Shown: positions 9,867 through 15,530 of the stretch, in pieces
How the letters are laid out: each line of letters begins with the position of its first letter
Numbering within the stretch: the first letter of the stretch is position 1
Source of the DNA: CF-39 sp036518215
Lineage (GTDB): Bacteria > Chloroflexota > Limnocylindria > P2-11E
Assembly: GCA_036518215.1 (NCBI GenBank)
Contig: DATDNP010000012.1
Coordinates: 1 to 15,530, forward strand
DNA: 15,530 bases
Direction: 5' to 3'
Notes under the pieces: generated by a model
Told to the model about the DNA's origin: nothing
The model's database searches: none
The model's input: only the letters and a program-made list of their open reading frames with translations
Program-made: the position numbers and the translations under genes

Positions 9867-9871
9867 CCGAC

Positions 9872-10897
9872 ATGCGCGTCGCCGCGATCGATGAGGAGAT
9901 CCGCTCGCTGCTGAGCCAGCGCGAGCCGTCCCTCGCGCCCTTCTACGGGATGATGCTGTACCACCTCGGCCTCGACGCCGAGCACGCCCGCGGCGGGAAG
10001 CGGCTGCGGCCGGTGCTCTGCACGCTCGTGTTCGAGGCGCTCGGCGGCGACACGGAGCGGGCCCTCCCCGTGGCGGCCGCGGTCGAGCTGCTCCACAACT
10101 TCACGCTCATCCACGACGACATCGAGGACCAGGACCCGCGCCGGCACCACCGGCCGACGGTCTGGTCGGTGTGGGGCGAGCCGCAGGCGATCAACGCCGG
10201 CGACGGGATGTACGCCGTGTCCCGTCTGGCGATCCAGCGTCTCCGCCAGCGCGGCTTCGCCGCCGAGCGCATCCTCGACGTCTCCGCGCTCCTCGACGAG
10301 ACCTGCGTCCGCGTGTGCGAGGGGCAGTTCCTCGACATCAGCTTCGAGTCACGCACCGACGTGACGTCCGAGCGCTACCGCGCCATGGCTTCGAAGAAGA
10401 CCGGCGCCCTCTTCAGCGCGTCGGCGCAGGCCGCCGCCACGCTCGCGACCGACGAACGCGCGGTGCACGAGCAGCTCGCGCGCTTCGGGGCCGAGTTCGG
10501 GCAGTCCTTCCAGGCGCATGACGACGTCCAGGGGATCTGGGCGACGACCGAGCGCACCGGCAAGGTCGAGATGAACGACCTCGTGAAACGCAAGAAGACG
10601 CTTCCGGTCGTGCTCGCGTTCGAGCGCGCCTCCGCGAAGACGCGCGCTCAGCTCGACGCGCTCTTCGCCGTCTCGGCGCCCCTGCCGCAGGAGAACGTCG
10701 ACCGGATCCGCGGCATCCTCGACGAGCTCGAGGTGCGTGCGGTCATCGACCGCGAGATCGCGGACCATCGCGAGCGCGCGCTCTCGCTGCTCCGCGGTAC
10801 GCCGGGCATCGTCCACGGCGAGGCGCTCGCGCAGCTCGAGCGCCTCGTGGCCGTCGCGACGGGAGCGCCCGAGCCCGCCGTCGCCCCCACCGCCTAA
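9872..10897 (+). CDS. Polyprenyl (probably geranylgeranyl) diphosphate synthase
   Basis: The 341-residue trans-prenyltransferase condenses isopentenyl diphosphate with allylic diphosphates. Diagnostic features: GGKRLRP at 41-47, the first Asp-rich motif DDIED at 82-86, KKTGALF at 175-181, the second Asp-rich motif DDVQGIW at 217-223, and KRKKTLPVVLA at 239-249. The first motif has no two-residue insertion, and the fifth residue upstream is Phe77 with Thr at the fourth. By the known chain-length rule this fits a type I geranylgeranyl-diphosphate synthase making C20, but activity cannot be proven from sequence. The second motif has Gly where the classical DDxxD has its last Asp, a variant known in this family. 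The gene is divergent from recO and followed after 10 nt by the PH-domain gene. No squalene, carotenoid or quinone gene is nearby, so the use of the product is open. Confidence 0.92.
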   Translation: MRVAAIDEEIRSLLSQREPSLAPFYGMMLYHLGLDAEHARGGKRLRPVLCTLVFEALGGDTERALPVAAAVELLHNFTLIHDDIEDQDPRRHHRPTVWSVWGEPQAINAGDGMYAVSRLAIQRLRQRGFAAERILDVSALLDETCVRVCEGQFLDISFESRTDVTSERYRAMASKKTGALFSASAQAAATLATDERAVHEQLARFGAEFGQSFQAHDDVQGIWATTERTGKVEMNDLVKRKKTLPVVLAFERASAKTRAQLDALFAVSAPLPQENVDRIRGILDELEVRAVIDREIADHRERALSLLRGTPGIVHGEALAQLERLVAVATGAPEPAVAPTA

Positions 10898-10900
10898 CAT
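10895..10900 (+). promoter_or_regulatory. Putative -10 box of the PH-domain gene, overlapping the preceding stop codon
   Basis: TAACAT begins with the TAA stop of the prenyltransferase gene and ends 7 nt before GTG 10908, which is ideal leaderless spacing. The overlap with a stop codon makes chance occurrence more likely than at the other sites. Confidence 0.3.
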
Positions 10901-10907
10901 TCCGCGC

Positions 10908-11438
10908 GTGGCGAATGCGCCGCGCGACGTCATCCTCGAGCCGAACGAGCAGATCCTCATCGCGACGCGTCCGCTGTTCCTCTGGGAGCCCCTCGTCATC
11001 CTCGAGGTCGTCCTGCTCATCGCCGCGCTCTACCTCTATGGGCAGAGCGGTATGGGCGACCCCGCGCGGGACAACCGGAGTCCGCAGCTGGAGATCCTCG
11101 CCGGCGTCGCGCTCTTCCTCGCCGTCGTCCTGTTCCTCTGGATGCTCGCGCGCTGGATCCCCTGGAGCCGCAAGTGGTACGTGCTCACGGACCGGCGCGT
11201 GATCGCGCGCTGGGGCGTGTTCGACCGGAATCAGGCGGCGCTCATGCTTGCCCGCGTCCAGGACGTCAGTCTCGAGAAGCCGTTCCCGAAGTCGCTCCTC
11301 CGGGACTTCGGCGTCGTCCACATCGAGTCGGCCGGCGAGCACGCCGAGGAGGTCATCAGCGGCGGCCTCAACGAGCTCGACATGACCGAGGCGACGAAGT
11401 TCTACCGCGCGCTCACCGACGCACAGTCGAAGACTTGA
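10908..11438 (+). CDS. PH-domain (bPH_2/DUF304-like) membrane protein
   Basis: The 176-residue protein starts at GTG 10908. A short N-terminal part (residues 1-26, with EPNEQILIATRP typical of bacterial PH-domain proteins) leads into two membrane helices (about 27-46 and 62-82). These are followed by a bacterial pleckstrin-homology-like domain (about 86-170) with WYVLTDRRVIARWGVF, ALMLARVQDVSLEKP, and GVVHIESAGEHAEEVISGG. Such proteins sit in the cytoplasmic membrane with the domain in the cytosol. Their role is generally unknown; the frequent assumption of lipid binding is unproven. Its stop overlaps the TTG start of the next gene by 4 nt. Proximity to a prenyl diphosphate synthase hints at a membrane-lipid role, but this is only an inference. 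Confidence 0.85.
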   Translation: MANAPRDVILEPNEQILIATRPLFLWEPLVILEVVLLIAALYLYGQSGMGDPARDNRSPQLEILAGVALFLAVVLFLWMLARWIPWSRKWYVLTDRRVIARWGVFDRNQAALMLARVQDVSLEKPFPKSLLRDFGVVHIESAGEHAEEVISGGLNELDMTEATKFYRALTDAQSKT

Positions 11439-11944
11439 CGGACGCGCCTCTGCGGCGCCTCACGATCGCGCCGATCGGAGGCGCGCTCGGCGAGCGGATC
11501 GATGCTCTGAGGCGGCGCTGGGATCCTCGCATGGCCGACCGCATCCGGCCGCACGTGACCGTGCTCTACGAATTCGTCGATGTCGACCGTCTGCGCCAGG
11601 TCACACACGCCTGGGCTCCCCTCCGACTCCACCTGACCCGCGTGAGGCGGTGGGAACAGGAGCCGGGCATCTACCTCGACGTCACGGACGCGCATGGCGA
11701 TCTCGAACGCTTTCGAGCTGCCGCGCTGGGCGCCGTGACCGAGGGGTACCACCCGCACGTCACGATCCTTCATCGGGACAGCATCGCGAGCGCAGCGCAT
11801 GCGGACGACGCTTGGACCGCGCTCGGTGACACGGTCTTCGCGACCGACATCGAGGTCGCGGAGCTCGTCGTCTATGACCAGCTGCGGACGGACGCGGCGC
11901 CCGAGGAGTGGAAGGAGAGCGTGCGGCTCCGGCTCAGCGGTTAG
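11435..11944 (+). CDS. 2'-5' RNA ligase / 2H phosphoesterase family protein
   Basis: The 169-residue protein has the two HxT motifs that define the 2H phosphoesterase superfamily: His40-Val-Thr42 in RPHVTVLYEF and His108-Val-Thr110 in YHPHVTILHR. The spacing of about 66 residues and the small size fit the LigT/ThpR-like branch, which includes RNA ligases and cyclic phosphodiesterases acting on 2',3'-cyclic or 2'-5' bonds. The start is TTG 11435, overlapping the PH gene's TGA as TTGA; the conserved-looking LRRLTIAPIGG follows at once. The next ATG (11531) would leave only seven residues before the first HxT and remove the first strand. The stop codon overlaps the stop of the convergent cytidine deaminase gene. 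The substrate is unknown. Confidence 0.8.
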   Translation: MTDAPLRRLTIAPIGGALGERIDALRRRWDPRMADRIRPHVTVLYEFVDVDRLRQVTHAWAPLRLHLTRVRRWEQEPGIYLDVTDAHGDLERFRAAALGAVTEGYHPHVTILHRDSIASAAHADDAWTALGDTVFATDIEVAELVVYDQLRTDAAPEEWKESVRLRLSG

Positions 11945-12345
11945 CCCAGGGCCTTCGGCAGGAAGGGGTCGGGCAGCAGGTCTTTGAGCGTGGTCACCTT
12001 CCGCTGCCCCGACGTCGTCGCGAGGATGACGCGCATCTCCGGTGCGAACTCTGCGAGCACCTGCCGGCAGGCGCCGCACGGCGATGGCAGCTGGTCGTCG
12101 TCGATGACGATCGCGATCGCGTCGAGCTTCGTGTCGCCCGCGTTCGCGGCGGCGAACACCGCGGCCCGCTCGGCACAGATGGTGAGACCGTACGACGCGT
12201 TCTCGACGTTCGCGCCGCTGTGCACCTTGTTTCGCGCGGTCCGGATCGCGGCGCCCACCTTGTACTTCGAATACGGCGCGTACGCGCGCTGACGCGCGAG
12301 AGCCGCGACCTTGACGAGCTCCTCGTCGCCGGGGCCGACCGTCAT
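11941..12345 (-). CDS. cdd: Cytidine deaminase
   Basis: The 134-residue enzyme deaminates cytidine and deoxycytidine to uridine and deoxyuridine in pyrimidine salvage. It is the short tetrameric type with three Cys zinc ligands: Cys57 in TICAER, with catalytic Glu59, and Cys90 and Cys93 in SPCGACRQVL. The substrate-binding GANVENASYG is at 44-53, and the N-terminal YAPYSKYKVGAA at 22-33 is typical. ATG 12345 overlaps the TGA of the upstream CorC/HlyC-like gene as ATGA. The stop overlaps head-on with that of the convergent 2H phosphoesterase gene. cdd normally precedes era in this kind of neighbourhood, but era is not here. Confidence 0.95.
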   Translation of the reverse strand: MTVGPGDEELVKVAALARQRAYAPYSKYKVGAAIRTARNKVHSGANVENASYGLTICAERAAVFAAANAGDTKLDAIAIVIDDDQLPSPCGACRQVLAEFAPEMRVILATTSGQRKVTTLKDLLPDPFLPKALG

Positions 12346-13655
12346 ATCGCTTCCGCGGGCTTCGGGAGCCGCTGCACGCGTACCCGGCGGATGCGCCGCC
12401 CCTCGACGCTCTCGATCGTGAAGCGCATGCCCGCTGCCTCGACCGATTCGCCGCTGCGGGGGAAGCGCCCGAGCTGGTTCGTGATGAAGCCGCCGAGCGT
12501 GTCGTAGTCCTCGGACGGCTCGAGGTCGAGGTCGAACGTCTCGCGCACGTCCTCGAACGGCACCCGCGCGTCCATCACCGCCTCGTTCTCCGATACGGGA
12601 AGGACCATCTCCTGCTCGACCTCGTACTCGTCGCGGATCTCGCCGACGATCTCCTCCACGAGGTCCTCGATCGTGACCAGGCCGGCGGTGCCGCCGTACT
12701 CGTCGACGACGATCGCGAGGTGGAGCTTGTCCCGCTGCATCTCGCGCAGCAGCTCGTCGATCTTCTTCGTCTCGGGGACGAAATGCGCGGGCCGCAGCAC
12801 GGCGCGCAGGTCGAGCCCGCGCTCGCCGCGCGCCAGCCGCCGGAAGACGTCCTTCACGTACAGCGTCCCGATGACCTGGTCGGCGGAGCCCTCGTACACG
12901 GGGATCCGCGAGTGGCCGACGCGCGTGATGTGATCGAGCACCTCGCTCGCCGGCGTGTGTATGTCGAGCGCGATGATGTCGGTGCGCGGGACCATCACCT
13001 CGCGCACCTCCTTCTCGCCGAGCTCGAAGATGGACGAGATCATCTCGCGCTCCTTCGGCTCGAGGACGCCCTGCGCCTGCCCCGTCTCGACCAGCGCGCG
13101 GATCTCCTCCTCCGTGACCTGCGCGCGCGTCTGGGGTCCGCCGCCGAGCGGTCGTGTGATCGCCTGCGTCAGATAGAAGAGGAGCGAGACGAGCGGACGC
13201 GTCACCCACGTGACGATCTCGAGCGGCCACACGAGGAGCAGGACGACGGCCTGCGCGTGACGCGCCGCGATCGAGCGCGGGACGAAGAGCCCGAACAGGA
13301 TCGCGACGAGGGACAGCACCACCACCGTGACGACGACCGACGTGACGTCGCTGAAGACGGCACTCACCCCGAGGAGCGAGAGGTACTCCGAGAGCCGGGG
13401 CGCGATGAAGGCGGCCGCGATGCCCGCGTACGCGAAGACGATGAGGAACTCGCTCACCTGGATCGCGGCGAGGTACTGCGTCGCGCGCCGGCCCATCGTG
13501 CCGACGCGGCGTCCGCGCCGTCCACGCATCGCGAGCTCCTCGATGACCTCCGGCCGGCGGACGGTGTGGAGCGCCGCCTCGCACGCCGACAGGATCGCGA
13601 GCATGACGACGAGGACGAGCTCGATGAGGAGCAGCGTGGCCGCCGTGTTATCCAT
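12342..13655 (-). CDS. CorC/HlyC (CNNM-like, DUF21-CBS) membrane protein
   Basis: The 437-residue protein has the full domain order of the hemolysin C/CorC family: an N-terminal DUF21 membrane region with helices at about 6-27, 62-85, 102-125 and 135-165; two CBS motifs at about 222-278 (VPRTDIIALD, HSRIPVYEG) and 286-341 (VDEYGGTAGLVTIEDLVEEIVG); and a C-terminal CorC_HlyC domain at about 352-432 (LGGFITNQLGRFP). Relatives have been linked to magnesium or cobalt transport and resistance; haemolysis is a historical label. The usual G-E-x-x-P-K motif of the DUF21 domain appears as FGLFVPRSIA (121-130), so the Glu is missing. The ATG overlaps the glmU stop by 1 nt (TGATG), and the 3' end overlaps cdd by 4 nt, so all three genes are likely translated as one unit. 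Confidence 0.92.
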   Translation of the reverse strand: MDNTAATLLLIELVLVVMLAILSACEAALHTVRRPEVIEELAMRGRRGRRVGTMGRRATQYLAAIQVSEFLIVFAYAGIAAAFIAPRLSEYLSLLGVSAVFSDVTSVVVTVVVLSLVAILFGLFVPRSIAARHAQAVVLLLVWPLEIVTWVTRPLVSLLFYLTQAITRPLGGGPQTRAQVTEEEIRALVETGQAQGVLEPKEREMISSIFELGEKEVREVMVPRTDIIALDIHTPASEVLDHITRVGHSRIPVYEGSADQVIGTLYVKDVFRRLARGERGLDLRAVLRPAHFVPETKKIDELLREMQRDKLHLAIVVDEYGGTAGLVTIEDLVEEIVGEIRDEYEVEQEMVLPVSENEAVMDARVPFEDVRETFDLDLEPSEDYDTLGGFITNQLGRFPRSGESVEAAGMRFTIESVEGRRIRRVRVQRLPKPAEAI

Positions 13656-15019
13656 CAGGACTTCGTCGGAGGCTCGACCTTCTTGATCGCTCGCGCCGGG
13701 ACACCTACGGCGACGGTGCCGTCGGGCACATCCTTCGTCACGACGGATCCGCCGCCCGTGATCGCGCCCTTCCCGATGCGAAGCGGCGCGCGCAGGAGCG
13801 AGTCAGATCCGATGAACGCGTCGTCGCCGATCTCGGTCCGTTCCTTCGTGCGCTTCGCCGTGTAGTTCATGGTGATCGTGCCCGCGCCGATATTCACGCG
13901 TTTCCCCACCGACGCGTCGCCGATGTACGAGAAGTGGTGCATCTTCGTGCCGGAGCCGAGGCGCGCGTTCTTCACCTCGCCGTAGTTGCCCATCTCGACC
14001 CCTGCCTCGAGGTACGCGCCCGGACGGAGATGCGAGAACGGCCCGATGCGGATGTCGTTCTCGAGCGTCGCGCCCTCGAGGACGGACGCCTCGACGCGGC
14101 ACCGCTCGCCGACGGTCGTGTCGCGGAGGATCGAATACGGGCCGATCCGGGTACCCGTCCCGACCTTCGTCCGGCCCTCGAGCATCGAGCCGCGCTCGAT
14201 GACGACGTCGGGTGCGAGCTCGACATCGGCATCGACCATCGAGGAGCTGGGGTCGTGGAACGTGACGCCCGCGAGCATGTGCCGCTCGCGTATCCGCCGG
14301 CGCAGAACGTCCTCGACCGCGGCGAGCTCGACGCGCGTGTTCACGCCGCGCCCCTCGTCGGGGTCGTCGGTGAGATGCACGGCGACGCGCTTTCCGTCGC
14401 CGTTCGCGAGCGCGACGAGGTCCGTCAGGAACACCTCGCCGGTCGCGTTGGGACGGAGTCGGGCGACCGCCGCGCGGAGCCAGGCCAGGTCCGCCGCGTA
14501 CGCCCCGAGGTTCGATTCCGGGATCCGCTTCTCCGCGTCGGATGCGAGGCGCGCTTCGACGATCCGCGCGACATCGCCGCGCTCGTCGCGGACGACGCGG
14601 CCATATGCGTTGTCGGTCCCCACCTCGCCGGAGAGGATCGCGAGCACCGCGCCCCGCGTCGCGCGTGCCGCTTCGAGCGCGCGCAGCGTCTCCGAGCGCA
14701 CGAGCGGCGTGTCGCCGTACACGATGAGCGCCGTGCCCTGCGCGTCCGGGACCGCGGCGAGCGCGACCCGAACGGCGTCGCCCGTGCCCTGCGGCGGGTC
14801 CTGCATCGCGACGCACGCGCCCTCCGGCAGGAGCTCCCGCGCGGGTGCGCTCTCCTTCGAGAGCACGACGACCGGACGCGCGCCGGCCTCCACGAGGGTC
14901 GCGAGGATGTGCGCGATGAGCGGTCGGCCCGCCGCGGTGTGCAGTACCTTGGGCGTGCGCGAACGCATCCGGGTCCCGAGCCCCGCGGCGAGGACGATCC
15001 CGAGCGGCCCGACCGTCAT
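13655..15019 (-). CDS. glmU: Bifunctional UDP-GlcNAc pyrophosphorylase / glucosamine-1-phosphate acetyltransferase
   Basis: The 454-residue enzyme makes UDP-N-acetylglucosamine for peptidoglycan in two steps. The N-terminal uridyltransferase domain (about 1-235) shows LAAGLGTRM at 10-18, PKVLH at 23-27, QGTGDAV at 77-83, YGDTPL at 101-106 and GVNTR at 225-229. The C-terminal left-handed beta-helix (about 250-445) has many hexapeptide repeats and ends in IGAGTITMNY, with the probable catalytic His362 in HHFSYIGDA. Length is normal. Two motifs deviate from the common pattern: QDPPQGTGDAV rather than QxxxxGTGHA, and NYTAKRTKERT rather than the NYDG...K-R/H-T stretch. The ATG at 15019 has no Shine-Dalgarno and lies 19 nt from tRNA-Gln, so it may be transcribed with the tRNA. 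It overlaps the CorC/HlyC gene by 1 nt at its 3' end. Confidence 0.95.
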   Translation of the reverse strand: MTVGPLGIVLAAGLGTRMRSRTPKVLHTAAGRPLIAHILATLVEAGARPVVVLSKESAPARELLPEGACVAMQDPPQGTGDAVRVALAAVPDAQGTALIVYGDTPLVRSETLRALEAARATRGAVLAILSGEVGTDNAYGRVVRDERGDVARIVEARLASDAEKRIPESNLGAYAADLAWLRAAVARLRPNATGEVFLTDLVALANGDGKRVAVHLTDDPDEGRGVNTRVELAAVEDVLRRRIRERHMLAGVTFHDPSSSMVDADVELAPDVVIERGSMLEGRTKVGTGTRIGPYSILRDTTVGERCRVEASVLEGATLENDIRIGPFSHLRPGAYLEAGVEMGNYGEVKNARLGSGTKMHHFSYIGDASVGKRVNIGAGTITMNYTAKRTKERTEIGDDAFIGSDSLLRAPLRIGKGAITGGGSVVTKDVPDGTVAVGVPARAIKKVEPPTKS

Positions 15020-15038
15020 GAGCGGGTCATGGGGCGGG

Positions 15039-15109
15039 TTGGGGCGCCAGGATTCGAACCTGGGATCGGGGATCCAAAGTCCCCTGCCTTACCACTTGGC
15101 CACGCCCCA
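15039..15109 (-). tRNA. tRNA-Gln (anticodon TTG)
   Basis: A complete 71-nt cloverleaf can be folded by eye. The acceptor stem TGGGGCG pairs with CGCCCCA; the D arm is GCC/GGC; the anticodon stem GGGGA/TCCCC encloses CTTTGGA with anticodon TTG, which reads CAA; the T arm CCAGG/CCTGG encloses TTCGAAT. The discriminator is A. The 3' CCA is not encoded (ACCC follows), so it must be added enzymatically. The tRNA lies on the same strand as glmU, 19 nt upstream of it. Confidence 0.95.
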
Positions 15110-15123
15110 GAGGACACGGCCAA

Positions 15124-15129
15124 AGGATA
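15124..15129 (-). promoter_or_regulatory. Putative -10 box of the tRNA-Gln (and perhaps glmU) transcript
   Basis: TATCCT on the minus strand lies 14 nt before the mature 5' end of tRNA-Gln, allowing a short precursor leader of about 7 nt. The -35 region is not convincing. Confidence 0.4.
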
Positions 15130-15141
15130 GGGCGGCGGCCT

Positions 15142-15489
15142 CTATTCCCCGTTCTGCGGTTGCTTCCCTCGTCTGATGAGCTCCGCGACGCGTCGCCCGC
15201 CCTTGCGGCCGAGCTGCGCGTAGCCCTCGCTGCCGAGCTGCGTCTTGCGCGCCTCGCCACCGCGGCGCCCGAGCTCGGCGTAGCCCTTCGACCCGAGCTG
15301 GGTCTTGCGAGCCTCACCGCCCTTGCGTCCGAGCTTCGCGTATCCCTCTGGGCCGAGCTGACCCTTGCGGGCCTGCCCCCCACGCTTGCCGATCTCACGG
15401 TAAAAGGAAGCACCGTGCTTCCCCGCGGTCGACGTTCCACCCTTCTGACCAGCTTGCCGGACCGTCATGTCGCCGCGCTTCTCTTCCAT
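15142..15489 (-). CDS. KGG-repeat (GsiB/Con-10-like) stress protein
   Basis: The 115-residue, highly basic, Gly-rich hydrophilic protein is built from 20-residue repeats of the type G-x-x-G-Y-A-x-L-G-R-K-G-G-E-A-R-K-T-Q-L, the stress-induced KGG motif found in GsiB of Bacillus and con-10 of fungi. Four units span about residues 26-105, with a degenerate KGG at 16-18. Such proteins are thought to be disordered and linked to desiccation, osmotic or general stress; the molecular role is not known. ATG 15489 is preceded at 6 nt by TACGTT. The in-frame ATG at 15468 (residue 8) is an alternative, with GAGAAG about 9 nt upstream. No cysteine, membrane segment or enzyme motif is present. Confidence 0.85.
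   Translation of the reverse strand: MEEKRGDMTVRQAGQKGGTSTAGKHGASFYREIGKRGGQARKGQLGPEGYAKLGRKGGEARKTQLGSKGYAELGRRGGEARKTQLGSEGYAQLGRKGGRRVAELIRRGKQPQNGE
15175..15414 (-). repeat. Four tandem 60-bp coding repeats in the KGG gene
   Basis: The repeat region encodes four 20-residue units. The middle two (residues 46-65 and 66-85) differ at only four positions, and the first seven-eighths of the fourth follows the same pattern. The first unit (26-45) is the most diverged. Perfect periodicity of 60 bp implies growth by in-frame duplication. Confidence 0.85.
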
Positions 15490-15495
15490 GCATAG

Positions 15496-15501
15496 AACGT
15501 A
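15496..15501 (-). promoter_or_regulatory. Putative -10 box of the KGG-repeat gene
   Basis: TACGTT on the minus strand ends 6 nt before ATG 15489, compatible with a leaderless start there. Only 29 nt remain upstream to the window edge, and no clear -35 is seen in them. Confidence 0.35.
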
Positions 15502-15530
15502 GAGGGACAGCCCTCGCTCGTTCGGTCTTG

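Overview
The window is a GC-rich (roughly two thirds G+C), gene-dense stretch of a bacterial chromosome with almost no non-coding DNA. The mix suggests a Terrabacteria lineage: a single-chain, zinc-ribbon glycyl-tRNA synthetase, a holin-X/DUF3618-type membrane pair, a PH-domain membrane protein, and a housekeeping order (CorC/HlyC - cdd - recO - glyS - ppdK - dgt - dnaG) resembling the one known in Firmicutes and relatives. My best guess is a Chloroflexota member (Limnocylindria/Ellin6529-like) or an actinobacterium-like relative. This rests on content and gene order only, since no search could be run.

Layout, left to right. (1) Minus strand, 1-5279: the N-terminal part of DNA primase (cut by the window edge), a dGTPase-like HD hydrolase, a dienelactone-hydrolase-family enzyme and pyruvate phosphate dikinase. 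(2) Plus strand, 5351-6189: two overlapping small genes, a holin-X-like two-helix membrane protein and a DUF3618-like helical protein. (3) Minus strand, 6195-9784: two multi-pass membrane proteins of unknown function, glycyl-tRNA synthetase and RecO. (4) Plus strand, 9872-11944: a polyprenyl diphosphate synthase, a PH-domain membrane protein and a 2'-5' RNA ligase/phosphodiesterase-like protein. (5) Minus strand, 11941-15489: cytidine deaminase, a CorC/HlyC-type CBS membrane protein, GlmU, tRNA-Gln(TTG) and a small KGG-repeat protein.

The genes are mostly core functions: replication and repair (dnaG, dgt, recO), nucleotide salvage (cdd), translation (glyS, tRNA-Gln), the central-carbon PEP/pyruvate node (ppdK), cell-wall precursor synthesis (glmU) and isoprenoid chain synthesis. 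Several genes overlap by 1-4 nt or by about 40 nt, so translational coupling is likely.

I saw no mobile element, CRISPR array, prophage or toxin system, and nothing that amounts to a new defence or biosynthetic system. The most interesting signals are a recurrent TANNNT hexamer placed 6-10 nt upstream of six start codons, suggesting leaderless transcription; a mirror-image pair of such hexamers between recO and the prenyltransferase gene; the replacement of the usual era position by a reversed three-gene cassette; and a tRNA-Gln directly in front of glmU.
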